NCBI RefSeq assembly: GCF_020829495.1
Contig: NZ_JAIVFQ010000011.1
Coordinates: forward strand, 1-64,000
Reading direction: 5' to 3'
Length of the DNA: 64,000 nucleotides
From: Nostoc favosum CHAB5714
GTDB lineage: Bacteria; Cyanobacteriota; Cyanobacteriia; Cyanobacteriales; Nostocaceae
This document shows positions 15,713 through 24,629 of this stretch, one piece after another; the stretch's first letter is position 1; the number at the start of each line of letters is the position of its first letter. A program made the translations under genes and the position numbers. Below the pieces are notes generated by a model, which was not told where the DNA came from, made no database searches, and saw only the letters and a list, made by a program, of their open reading frames with translations.

Positions 15713-16543
15713 TCAGAGAGGCGATCGCTCAGTTCGCCCTCGTATCCACAAAGCTAGTACACTCATTAACAACACCCCCATGACTCCTTGCAAGGGATTA
15801 TTATTCACCCCAGTTACCCAATCAGGAACTTGACCAGAATATTTCACTAATTTCCCAACATTAATAATGTAGTAGCCCCATACAAAACCACCATGCAAAC
15901 CAATTGGTAAACCCAAGCGTCCCCTCCGCCAACGCTTTCCCCATACTTGCGTTAACCCCAGCAGCACTAAAGCTGGAAATTGCGGCAGTGTATGAATAAT
16001 TGCCTCCAAGGGTTTAATAAAGTGCAATGTAGCAAAGGCAGTTGCATCTGTCCACAATGCCACACGCGGACTGTAATCTCGTTGTAATTCATCTAGCAAC
16101 CAGCCTCGGAATAACAATTCCTCAGCAAAACCGATGCCCAAGCCAACAAGTAAACCCTCTAAAATTACTTTCAGCAAAAAAACTTTCGGTTGTTGCCACA
16201 CCAACCAACCCAACAAACTTTCTACCCCAAAAAGTATCAGAATATTAATTATCCCCATAGCCAAACCACGCAGTAAATCCATACCGTTTTGCCGCGTGAC
16301 TTCTAAGCCATAATGCCGCAGAATTTGGGGCTGTTGGTAGACATATTTGCCCCATAGTCTCAGGAGAAAAATAAATATTAAATATAACAATACCAATGTC
16401 AATATACTTTCTAAGTTTGAATCATGCACTAGAAAGTATATTGGTGCAGCCAATGGCAACCATAGCAGCAATAAACTCAAAATAAAAGAACCCAGCCTAA
16501 TAGGGGCAGGGCGTTCAGCTAAACGGACAAGGTTTTTTTTCAT
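15713..16543 (-). CDS. CPBP family intramembrane metalloprotease
   Basis: 276 residues from the ATG at 16543 (MKKNLVRL); a GTG seven codons earlier is open but less likely. About seven hydrophobic segments are visible. The glutamate motif EELLFRG (about residues 162-168) and later histidines (ATLHF; GLHGGFVWG) match the Abi/CPBP (type II CAAX protease, Rce1-like) family. In that family the Glu and His residues form the intramembrane active site. Roles of bacterial members range from bacteriocin self-immunity to protein processing; the substrate here is unknown. The 3' end overlaps a small frame (see 15499-15675). Confidence 0.88.
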   Translation of the reverse strand: MKKNLVRLAERPAPIRLGSFILSLLLLWLPLAAPIYFLVHDSNLESILTLVLLYLIFIFLLRLWGKYVYQQPQILRHYGLEVTRQNGMDLLRGLAMGIINILILFGVESLLGWLVWQQPKVFLLKVILEGLLVGLGIGFAEELLFRGWLLDELQRDYSPRVALWTDATAFATLHFIKPLEAIIHTLPQFPALVLLGLTQVWGKRWRRGRLGLPIGLHGGFVWGYYIINVGKLVKYSGQVPDWVTGVNNNPLQGVMGVLLMSVLALWIRGRTERSPL

Positions 16544-16572
16544 ACTAAATAAGTCACCAATCACCAGTCAAT

Positions 16573-16620
16573 ACTCTAATTTTTGACCAATGACCAATGA
16601 CCAATGACCAATAACTAATG
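16573..16620. repeat. TGACCAA/TGACTAA heptamer array
   Basis: Six or so 7-bp units between clpS and the CPBP gene (both minus strand), starting right after the clpS stop codon. Confidence 0.85.
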
Positions 16621-16621
16621 A

Positions 16622-16903
16622 CTATTCATCAGGTTCAATCGTGCTACTTAAACCGTGACTTTTCAATGTTTCGCAATAGAACTCAGCATGTTCCAGAGCG
16701 CAAGTAATAACTAAAGCTAGCCCATTAGTATGGGCTTCCATCATGATGCTCACAGCCTGGGGTTGGGTAAGGCTTGGCACAGTGGCTATTAATGACTGTA
16801 CAACATGCTCCATCGAGTTGTAGTCGTCGTTATGGAGCAAAACGCGATACCGAGGCGCGAGCTTACGGGTTGTGGAAGGCTTTTCAATGGTTTCAACTGA
16901 CAC
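16622..16903 (-). CDS. clpS: ATP-dependent Clp protease adaptor ClpS
   Basis: A 93-residue N-recognin adaptor. It binds N-terminal destabilising residues of substrates and delivers them to the ClpC/ClpP protease in the cytosol. The core YRVLLHNDDYNSMEHVV carries the Asn25-Asp26-Asp27 triad that contacts the substrate amino group. The MMEAHTNG helix lines the specificity pocket, and ITCALEHAEFYCETLKSHGLS closes the fold. The flexible N-terminal ~15 residues correspond to the part that enters the Clp ATPase. Cyanobacteria carry ClpS1 and ClpS2; this sequence alone does not tell me which one. It is probably transcribed from its own promoter. Confidence 0.93.
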   Translation of the reverse strand: MSVETIEKPSTTRKLAPRYRVLLHNDDYNSMEHVVQSLIATVPSLTQPQAVSIMMEAHTNGLALVITCALEHAEFYCETLKSHGLSSTIEPDE

Positions 16904-17200
16904 GGCTCTTTGCTCTTTTCTTGTTGATTCACTACTACAAAGTATCTGTGTAGCGATCGCTTAACAGTTATTTACCTATTCTATAGTATTTCTGTTCAGA
17001 TACTATGCTAGGAAAACCCTTTGCTGCCAAGGATTGGTCGTATTAGTTTTGCGTAGGCACTTGTGAGGCACATGTCTTAAGACATCGTTGCCGTGAGAGT
17101 GCTACCCTAATGTTACAGAAGCAACATTAAAAGTAGCGCATTCTCACTTTTAAAATTAAGGAAGTTACAAAATAATCCTTGCCCCCGCCCAAACTGCATA

Positions 17201-17548
17201 ATGATGGACATTAGCCTAGATTTTCTTCAACCAGGACAAATTGTGTCTTTAGAGCATGGCGACAGGAATCTGTATGCAGAAGTCATTCAATTTGTAGTTT
17301 CCCGCCAGTTGTGCTGGGTGCGTCCTTTATTAATGGTTACTTTCATTCAAGAATCGCCGCTAATTACCGATTTGCGAGATGCGTCTGACTTGCTTTGGCC
17401 TGCCAATTTATTTCGCCCAGCATTAGACACAGAAGTAATTACCTTCTTGAGCCAAGTTTTAGCAAAAGAACCAAAAACTGAACCTGACTCAGCCGCCAAG
17501 CAGCAACTCAATCAGTTTATTCACCAACTTTGGCAAGCATACCAATAG
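17201..17548 (+). CDS. Conserved hypothetical protein
   Basis: 115 residues, soluble, with a beta-rich N-terminus (PGQIVSLEHGDRNLYAEVIQFVVSRQLCWVRPLLM) reminiscent of a small barrel and a helical C-terminus (SAAKQQLNQFIHQLWQAYQ). No catalytic motif, signal or membrane segment was seen. I do not recognise a named family, although the sequence looks like a conserved cyanobacterial protein. Two ATGs open the frame (ATGATG); the first is given. A heptamer array begins at its stop codon. Confidence 0.65.
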   Translation: MMDISLDFLQPGQIVSLEHGDRNLYAEVIQFVVSRQLCWVRPLLMVTFIQESPLITDLRDASDLLWPANLFRPALDTEVITFLSQVLAKEPKTEPDSAAKQQLNQFIHQLWQAYQ

Positions 17549-17582
17549 TCATTAGTCATTAGTCATTAGTCATTAGTCAGGA
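17546..17582. repeat. TCATTAG heptamer array
   Basis: Five 7-bp units (AGTCATT) starting in the stop codon of the preceding gene (...CAATAGTCATTAGTCATT). Confidence 0.9.
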
Positions 17583-17734
17583 GTTAGAAATTATTATTCT
17601 CCCCCTGCTTTTCCTGCTCCCTTATGCCCAAAAGCAATTAACATTAACTAATTCTGGCGGTTCTAAGTCAAGAAAGCTAAGATTATCAGCAAGTTTTGTA
17701 GCTTTTTATAAAATTTCGTTACAAAACTAAATTA

Positions 17735-17757
17735 CGAATTACGAATTACGAATTATT
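17735..17757. repeat. ATTACGA heptamer array
   Basis: Three ATTACGA units ending at the stop codon of the convergent small gene. They are preceded by a degenerate copy of the right end of the 102-nt dispersed repeat. Confidence 0.85.
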
Positions 17758-17958
17758 CTAATATCCCAAGTTAGGAACCAACTGAATTCTACCAGCATCC
17801 ATCTCTGCCATTAATAATTCCAGAGCTTCGTAGTCAACGTCAGAAATGTAACCCAGTTCCGTCAATTCTGAGTTGATTTCATTTTCTATCTCAGGAGTTA
17901 ATTTTTTAATGTCAAGAGCTTTTTCTACTAATTTACGAATAGCGTACTTAGTTCTCAT
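17758..17958 (-). CDS. Small hypothetical protein
   Basis: 66 residues: an acidic helical body (TPEIENEINSELTELGYISDVDYEALELLMAEMD) with a basic N-terminus (MRTKYAIRKLVEKALDIKK). No known motif. It is flanked by heptamer repeats on its 3' side and by a 459-bp AT-rich gap upstream. Its composition is coding-like and no overlapping alternative gene exists, so it is likely real. Function unknown. Confidence 0.55.
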   Translation of the reverse strand: MRTKYAIRKLVEKALDIKKLTPEIENEINSELTELGYISDVDYEALELLMAEMDAGRIQLVPNLGY

Positions 17959-18417
17959 AAGTAATAACCCAAGTTTATATGATATTAATTATTCTAGATT
18001 TACCTAAGCATAAATAGTGATCCGATAGTCATATAGATCACACTTTAATTAGTTAAATAAATAATTCGCTATGAGGATGTCGTATGCCATCAGCAACGCT
18101 AAAGTGAGAAATTTAACTTAGCGTTAAGACTTGGCTAAATTAGCTTTAGTTATAGACTAAGCAAGTTTTCTCAGCATAGTTACTGATGATTTGTCGTTTC
18201 TACGGCTGTCTATAGTTGATTGTTTTTGAACTAGCATAAAAAAAAAGTATATATAAGCACATTTTAACCTGGAATTATGACAATCTTTAAACAGAGATAC
18301 TAAAGCAATAAAGATTCAGCAAAGAGAACTAAGACATATGGTCGATGCAACAAAATAGAGTTTATGTTCAAATAATTGTTAGCTTGACGCTTCAATAATT
18401 CTCAATAGGATGTAACT
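17959..18417. other. AT-rich divergent intergenic region
   Basis: 459 bp between the 66-residue gene (-) and the STAS gene (+). It must contain their promoters. I saw no conserved motif, repeat or hairpin worth naming. Confidence 0.4.
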
Positions 18418-18747
18418 ATGCAAGCAGTGCTTAACTATCCCAAGATTGCAGTTATTCGCCCCCAAGGCTTTTTGAATGCTACAAACGCCTTGGAATTTGA
18501 ACGAGATATGACCACAGCGTTAGCACAAAATGGTATTTCTATCTTGGTAGTAGACCTCGCAGCAGTAGAATCGTTAGACAGCGCTGGGTTGATGGCATTG
18601 TTATCTATACACAAGCTGGCTCTTAGTTTAGGAAGGGGTTTCCAACTTTGCGCTATTGCTCCGTCAATTAGAATTATTTTTGAACTAACGCAACTCGATA
18701 CGGTGTTTGAAATATTGGATGGTGAAGTTGAGTTGGCTGCAACATAA
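18418..18747 (+). CDS. STAS-domain anti-sigma-factor antagonist-like protein
   Basis: 109 residues that form one STAS domain. The phosphorylatable serine is Ser55 in SLDSAGLMALLS, matching SpoIIAA/RsbV proteins that release a sigma factor when dephosphorylated. The flanking strands ILVVDLAAV and GFQLCAIAPSIRIIFELTQLDTVFEI are canonical. No anti-sigma kinase or sigma factor gene is adjacent, so its partner must be elsewhere. Cyanobacterial STAS proteins of this type can also act as scaffolds in other regulatory pathways. The ATG is preceded by AGGATGTAACT, a usable ribosome site. Confidence 0.88.
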   Translation: MQAVLNYPKIAVIRPQGFLNATNALEFERDMTTALAQNGISILVVDLAAVESLDSAGLMALLSIHKLALSLGRGFQLCAIAPSIRIIFELTQLDTVFEILDGEVELAAT

Positions 18748-18895
18748 CTTTATGTAAAAGCACAAAGGTTCGGGTAGGAAGTGGACTTTATGTAAAGGAG
18801 TTATAAGTTGCAACGAGAAACTATGTTAGAAGACCTAATTCAATGCTAAGGTTGGGTTTGAGTAGCTGTAATTAAGGTAGCTAGAAGATAGCACA

Positions 18896-21622
18896 GTGGC
18901 TGTTGCAGTTGAAAAATTAATAACATCGGATATTTTAAAACCAGGACGTTACCTGGGTAATGAGCGTTTAGCAGTACACAAAGCTTGGGATACGGCAGCA
19001 ATACGCTGGGTATTAACTTATCCAGAAGTATATGAAGTCGGTGCATCCAATTTAGGGCACATCATTCTCTATAACATCCTGAATGCCCAACCGCGTCAAT
19101 TGTGCGATCGCGCCTACCTCCCAGGAAAAGACCTGGCAGCCAAACTACGCGAAACTAATACGCCATTGTTTGCTGTAGAGTCAAAGCGATCGCTCACAGA
19201 ATTCGACATTTTAGGTTTTAGCCTCAGTTACGAACTGGGTGCAACTAATATCCTAGAAATGTTGGATTTGGCTGGAATTCCCAAGACGTGGCGAGAACGG
19301 CAAAAAGCTGGCGTTGCAGGGGGAGAATTTACGAATCTCCAGTCCCAGTTTCCATTGATTTTTGCTGGTGGGCAAACAGCAACATCTAATCCTGAGCCTT
19401 ATGCCGATTTCTTCGACTTTATCGCTCTTGGAGATGGAGAAGAACTGTTGCCAGAAATTGGTTTGGTATTGGAAGAAGGCAAACAAGCAGGATTGAGTCG
19501 GGAACATTTGTTAGTGGACTTAGCACAGATACCAGGTGTATATGTCCCTCAGTTTTACGACATGGCAAAGGATGGCTCGGTTCATCCTCGTCGCCGAGAC
19601 GTACCAAAACGAATTTTGCGACGGGTTGCAACTCCCATACCCGCGTATTCCATTGGGTTAGTTCCATACGTGGAAACGGTACATGACCGCTTGACCATTG
19701 AGATTAGGCGTGGTTGCACTCGTGGCTGTCGCTTCTGTCAACCAGGAATGCTAACTCGACCAGCACGGGATGTGGAACCCAATCAGGTTGTAGAAGCAAT
19801 CGAACAGGGGATGCGGGCAACTGGTTACAATGAGTTTTCCCTATTATCTCTGAGTTGTTCTGATTATTTGTCCCTACCAGCAGTGGGGATGGAAATCAAA
19901 AATCGTTTAAAAAATGAAAATATTTCTCTGACTCTACCAAGCCAACGGGTAGACAGATTTGATGAAAATATTGCCAATATCCTTGGAGGTACGCGGCAAG
20001 GTGGACTGACTTTTGCTCCAGAAGCTGGAACTCAGCGGATGCGAGACATTGTGAATAAGGGTTTGACAAATGAAGAATTGTTGCGGGGGGTGAAAACCGC
20101 TTGGGAGCAAGGCTGGGATAAAATCAAGTTGTATTTTATGATTGGCTTGCCGGGTGAGACAGATGCTGATGTTTTGGGGATTGCCGAAACGGTAAGCTGG
20201 CTACAGCGAGAATGTCGGGGCAAGGGCAGAAAACCCCTAAACTTTAATCTGACGATTTCTAACTTTACGCCGAAGCCCCATACGCCATTCCAATGGCACT
20301 CAGTTTCTACCACTGAATTTAAACGCAAACAAAACCTGTTGCGGCAAGAATTCCGCCGGATAAAGGGAGTGAAGGTAAATTTTACCGATGTTCGCATTTC
20401 GGCAATGGAAGATTTTGTAGGACGAGGCGATCGCAATTTGGGCAAAGTAGTCCGGCGTGCCTGGGAATTGGGTGCAGGTATGGATTCCTGGTATGAAAAT
20501 TTAGATCAGGCTTTTAGCGCTTGGGGGTCTGCGATCGCTCAAGCCGATCTAGACTGGAAATACCGCCAAGTAGAAAATGGCGAATGGAATTTGTTTCACG
20601 CACAAGATCAGACGATATCTAAAGATGCGGTAAATACCCCACTCCCAACTCCTGTACAGACGCGATTAATCGCGTCTCACCCAAGTACAGACGCGATTAA
20701 TCGCGTCTCTCCCAACTCCCTCGATACTCCCCTCCCTTGGGATCATATTGATACCGGAATTGACAAAAAGTGGCTCAAAGAAGACTTGCAACGCGCCTTA
20801 GAAGCTGCAATAGTACCCGATTGCTCTTTTGAAGGTTGTTCCCACTGTGGCGTATGTGGAACCGACTTTGGCCATAACGTTGTGATTGAATCACCAGCTA
20901 TTCCAAAGTTCGCTGGCGAGTTTGTCCCCAACACAACTAAAGTACAAAGACTGCGAGTTTGGTTTGGGAAACAGGGTAATATGGCTTTGGTAAGCCACCT
21001 GGATTTAATCCGTCTGTTTGACCGAGTTGTGCGGCGAGCAGGCTTACCAATCGCTTTCACTGGTGGATTTCATCCAATGCCGCGAATTTCTGTAGCAACT
21101 GCTTTGGCTCTAGGAGCTACTAGTAGTGGTGAAATTGCGGATTTTGAGTTAACTGTACCAGTGGCAGTCAATGCTTTTCGAGAACAGTTGGTTCGGGAAA
21201 TGCCCACAGACATACCTATATATGATGTGGAGCAGATAGATTTAAAAACTCCGGCAGCTACCCAACTGCTAGAAACCGCAGAATATTTAATTACCGTAGC
21301 AGCACTCGAAGAAGTAACACCTATACAATGGCAAGAATGGATTGATACCATCAAAGCAAAAGACGAACTGTGGTACGAGCATACAACAAAGTCAGGCAAG
21401 AGCCAGTTAATAAATCTGCGCGATCGCTTGTTTGAACTGGAATTAGTAGAAACCCGCAAAAGCATTGCAGAATCTATATCTGTTATCCGTTATGTAGGTA
21501 GCTATCGCCAAGATGGTTTTCTATTGCGTCCTGAACAAATCCTGTTTATGCTAGGAATAGTGGCTAGTGGAGAATTTCAACTCCTGCACATCCACCGCAA
21601 TCGGCTAATTTTAGGAGTATAA
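18896..21622 (+). CDS. Two-module radical SAM protein (TIGR03960-like core plus DUF2344)
   Basis: 908 residues from a GTG start. The N-terminal B12-binding-like domain (20-250) is followed by a radical SAM core with Cys274, Cys278 and Cys281 (RRGCTRGCRFC). A C-terminal domain from about 680 resembles DUF2344/TIGR03936 (LRVWFGKQGNMALVSHLDLIRLFDRVVRRA). These domains are separate genes or fused in other bacteria; the reaction is unknown, with links to tRNA/ribosome modification only speculative. A cysteine cluster (CSFEGCSHCGVC) lies near 650. Residues about 580-614 are encoded by repeat DNA carrying two copies of the 20-bp palindrome, kept in frame; this is probably a surface linker. Confidence 0.85.
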   Translation: MAVAVEKLITSDILKPGRYLGNERLAVHKAWDTAAIRWVLTYPEVYEVGASNLGHIILYNILNAQPRQLCDRAYLPGKDLAAKLRETNTPLFAVESKRSLTEFDILGFSLSYELGATNILEMLDLAGIPKTWRERQKAGVAGGEFTNLQSQFPLIFAGGQTATSNPEPYADFFDFIALGDGEELLPEIGLVLEEGKQAGLSREHLLVDLAQIPGVYVPQFYDMAKDGSVHPRRRDVPKRILRRVATPIPAYSIGLVPYVETVHDRLTIEIRRGCTRGCRFCQPGMLTRPARDVEPNQVVEAIEQGMRATGYNEFSLLSLSCSDYLSLPAVGMEIKNRLKNENISLTLPSQRVDRFDENIANILGGTRQGGLTFAPEAGTQRMRDIVNKGLTNEELLRGVKTAWEQGWDKIKLYFMIGLPGETDADVLGIAETVSWLQRECRGKGRKPLNFNLTISNFTPKPHTPFQWHSVSTTEFKRKQNLLRQEFRRIKGVKVNFTDVRISAMEDFVGRGDRNLGKVVRRAWELGAGMDSWYENLDQAFSAWGSAIAQADLDWKYRQVENGEWNLFHAQDQTISKDAVNTPLPTPVQTRLIASHPSTDAINRVSPNSLDTPLPWDHIDTGIDKKWLKEDLQRALEAAIVPDCSFEGCSHCGVCGTDFGHNVVIESPAIPKFAGEFVPNTTKVQRLRVWFGKQGNMALVSHLDLIRLFDRVVRRAGLPIAFTGGFHPMPRISVATALALGATSSGEIADFELTVPVAVNAFREQLVREMPTDIPIYDVEQIDLKTPAATQLLETAEYLITVAALEEVTPIQWQEWIDTIKAKDELWYEHTTKSGKSQLINLRDRLFELELVETRKSIAESISVIRYVGSYRQDGFLLRPEQILFMLGIVASGEFQLLHIHRNRLILGV
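20658..20708. repeat. Two copies of the 20-bp palindrome inside a coding region
   Basis: Perfect copies of AGACGCGATTAATCGCGTCT at 20658-20677 and 20689-20708, 31 bp apart start to start. They lie inside the radical SAM gene and are read as TRLIAS and DAINRVS in two different frames of the palindrome. Confidence 0.95.
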
Positions 21623-22473
21623 TCCCTGTAGGGCAGCTTGCTAGTAGTTGTCCTAACGTGGCATATCGTCGGAATTGATTTTTGGCAAGGTTGCGTTAGA
21701 ATGGGTTGAAGAGAAATTTTCTGGCGCTGCATTGAATTAACTGGTTCACTACCCTGGTGTTCAGGGGACGAAAGCAAAGATATTAGAGTGCAAATTCTAG
21801 GATTTTATCCCAGACAAACTGAGGCAGATTAAAGAACACACACTCTCTCTATAGCTACCTTGTGAATCAGTAACTAACAGCAGGCTCGCTTAGATTCTCT
21901 AAATCCATGCTTTTTAAACAGCTGCTGAATGTTTAATCCCCAGTAGTGCCAAAGAGCTAGTGAGCTACTTTTCTAGAGTTGTTCGCCTTTGGCGTTCTCG
22001 TAGGTTAAACAACTGCCGTCGGTTAGGCCGAATTTGCAGACGTTCACGAGACGCGCAAAGCGCGGCTTAAAGTAGGGTAGCAGGTGGCGTTGCTGAGTAT
22101 AACCCTAAGGATAAATCCGGGGAATGGAAAATAGAAATAGTTTCTTTTTCTTAACGACATTAGTAGGTTACTCTCAAATAAAGCTTCCTGAGTTAAAAAC
22201 TCACTCAGGATTCAGAACTTTTAACTCACAACTCTCTTTATTGAGGGTATTGCATCACAAATCAACCACGGACGGTTGATTTAATTGCTTAAAGATGCAG
22301 CCGTTCTGGAATAATCCACCGTAAAAATGCTCTTAAGAGCGCCAATAGCTATTTAATTTAGAAGCTCAGGTTTGCGATTTTTATTATCAGTAGCACCTTT
22401 TGAGGGTTGCAGGGGCAACAAAGGTATAACAAACCTCCAGACCTATTGGTGCTGCCAATTTTGAGGAAATTGA
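21623..22473. other. Long leader region of the RNase E gene
   Basis: 851 bp between the radical SAM gene and rne. It contains U-rich tracts (TTTCTTTTTCTTA near 22142), GC-rich dispersed-repeat fragments near 21980-22080 (TTTGGCGTTCTCGTAGGTTA), and a perfect 9-bp hairpin at 22259-22282. Cyanobacterial rne leaders are known sites of RNase E autoregulation; that this applies here is inference. Confidence 0.55.
22259..22282 (+). promoter_or_regulatory. Stem-loop in the rne leader
   Basis: AAATCAACC pairs perfectly with GGTTGATTT around the loop ACGGAC, 190 bp before the rne start. It has no T-run, so it is more likely an RNA structure than a terminator. Confidence 0.45.
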
Positions 22474-24621
22474 ATGCCAAAACAAATTATCATCGCGGAG
22501 CAGCACCAAATTGCTGCTGTCTTTTCTGAAGATCAAATACAGGAACTAGTTGTTGCTACGGGTCATCACCAAATAGGTGATATCTACTTAGGAGTAGTAG
22601 AAAACGTATTGCCTGGGATAGATGCGGCTTTTGTCAATATTGGCGACCCGGAGCGCAACGGTTTTATTCACGTCACCGACTTAGGGCCACTGAAGCTAAA
22701 GCGTACCGCAGCAGCAATTACAGAACTACTAGCACCACAGCAGAAAGTTTTGGTGCAAGTAATGAAAGAGCCAACGGGGACAAAAGGCCCCCGGCTTACG
22801 GGTAATATTACTTTACCCGGACGCTACGTAGTACTGATGCCTTATGGTAGAGGTGTAAATTTATCCCGACGGATTAAAAGTGAAAGTGAGCGCAACCGCT
22901 TGCGGGCACTAGCAATTTTGGTCAAACCGGCGGGAATGGGTTTGCTTGTGCGTACAGAAGCAGAAGGCAAACCCGAAGAAGCGATTATGGAAGATTTGGA
23001 ATTGCTGCAAAAGCAATGGGAAGCCATTCAGCAGGAAGCACATTCCACCCGTGCCCCAGCACTACTCAATCGGGACGATGACTTCATTCAGCGCGTATTG
23101 CGGGATATGTACGGCGCGGATGTAAATCGGATTGTCGTGGATTCGAGTACTGGTTTGAAACGCGTGAAGCAGTACTTGCAGAACTGGAGCGGAGGTCAAA
23201 CACCGCAGGGATTGTTAATTGATCATCACCGCGATCGCTCCCCCATTTTAGAGTACTTCCGCATCACTGCCGCCATTCGAGAAGCCCTAAAACCGAGAGT
23301 AGATTTACCTTCTGGAGGCTACATCATCATTGAGCCGACAGAGGCATTAACCGTAATTGATGTTAACTCAGGTTCCTTCACGCGATCGGCAACAGCTAGA
23401 GAAACAGTTTTGTGGACAAACTGCGAAGCTGCAACAGAAATTGCTCGCCAGTTGCGTCTGCGGAATATCGCCGGGGTGATCGTTGTTGATTTTATTGATA
23501 TGGAATCACGACGCGATCAACTGCAAGTTCTCGAACACTTTAACAAAGCACTCAAAGCAGACAAAGCTCGTCCGCAGATTGCCCAACTTACCGAACTGGG
23601 TTTAGTAGAACTGACCCGCAAACGCCAAGGTCAAAACATTTACGAATTGTTTGGTGAAACTTGTCCCACCTGTGGCGGTTTAGGACATATTGTGCGTCTG
23701 CCTGGAGAAATCGAAAACCGATTACCAATACCAGCAGAAACCCCAGAGCGTGAGCGTGAGCGTTTTGTATCCCTACCTCACCGAGAACCACGTCAGCCAT
23801 CTGCCCGCATCCCAGAACCACGAGAAACCTATGATGGATTTGGGGAAGCATTTGACGGCGACCTAGAATCGAGTAACCTAAATCTGATCAATCATCCTAG
23901 TTATCAAGACCTTAATGATAATAAGCGTCGTACCCGCACTCGCCGCAGTCGAATTGCCATCAATGGGTTAAACGGGAAAGATGAAGCTCGGGTTGTAGCC
24001 AATCCACTGGCTTTTGTCAACGAGCCAGACTTAGACCTTGATGTTGAATCAGAACTAGGAGTTGCACCAGAGATCCCCTCACCCACCCTTGGTAAACCAG
24101 GTTGGAGTGAAAGAGTAGAGCGCACTGTAGTAGATCGCACTGTAGACCGGACTGTAGATCGGACTAAAATTATCAAGGCAGAGCCAGTCAAACCAGTGGT
24201 AGAACCACCGGAGATTAGAACTGTAGAAATGAGCCTCCAGGAACAGGATATCTTTGCCTTGATGGGAATATCTCCCTTGGTAAAGTTAGAGCAAGAGGTT
24301 AAAAATCCCAAGTCTGTGATTATTAACGTGATTCAGCCTGGTCAACAGCCAACGACTCCAACTGAATCAACCTCAGAATCAACTATTGTCCAAAAAGCAA
24401 CACCTGAAATAATCCCAAGCAAGATACCAATACCAAAAGTTATTGAGCCAGAACCAAAACCTTTGATAGAAGAGACAACTGAACCATCTGAGTTGACTGC
24501 TAGCCTAACGGGTAGCTTGTCTGCGAAAGCTTCCGCCAACGAAGATGAAAGTGATGCGAACAGCGCCGCCACTGCCAGCCGTCGCCGCCGTCGTCGTTCC
24601 TCAGCGATTGAGGATAATTAG
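22474..24621 (+). CDS. rne: Ribonuclease E/G
   Basis: A 715-residue endoribonuclease for mRNA decay and rRNA/tRNA processing. The S1 domain is at about 35-120. The DNase I-like catalytic region carries Asp296 (VIDVNSGS) and Asp339 (VVDFIDM). The Zn-link CPTC is at 397-400. After about 420 the protein is a low-complexity tail with a VDRTVDRTVDRT run. It contains [10 protein letters not shown] near the end (Arg 703-708), the nonapeptide reported to recruit polynucleotide phosphorylase in cyanobacteria, followed only by IEDN. The tail lacks the long E. coli degradosome scaffold. rnhB starts 8 bp after the stop, so the two genes form an operon. Confidence 0.95.
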   Translation: MPKQIIIAEQHQIAAVFSEDQIQELVVATGHHQIGDIYLGVVENVLPGIDAAFVNIGDPERNGFIHVTDLGPLKLKRTAAAITELLAPQQKVLVQVMKEPTGTKGPRLTGNITLPGRYVVLMPYGRGVNLSRRIKSESERNRLRALAILVKPAGMGLLVRTEAEGKPEEAIMEDLELLQKQWEAIQQEAHSTRAPALLNRDDDFIQRVLRDMYGADVNRIVVDSSTGLKRVKQYLQNWSGGQTPQGLLIDHHRDRSPILEYFRITAAIREALKPRVDLPSGGYIIIEPTEALTVIDVNSGSFTRSATARETVLWTNCEAATEIARQLRLRNIAGVIVVDFIDMESRRDQLQVLEHFNKALKADKARPQIAQLTELGLVELTRKRQGQNIYELFGETCPTCGGLGHIVRLPGEIENRLPIPAETPERERERFVSLPHREPRQPSARIPEPRETYDGFGEAFDGDLESSNLNLINHPSYQDLNDNKRRTRTRRSRIAINGLNGKDEARVVANPLAFVNEPDLDLDVESELGVAPEIPSPTLGKPGWSERVERTVVDRTVDRTVDRTKIIKAEPVKPVVEPPEIRTVEMSLQEQDIFALMGISPLVKLEQEVKNPKSVIINVIQPGQQPTTPTESTSESTIVQKATPEIIPSKIPIPKVIEPEPKPLIEETTEPSELTASLTGSLSAKASANEDESDANSAATASRRRRRRSSAIEDN

Positions 24622-24629
24622 TTTACTTT

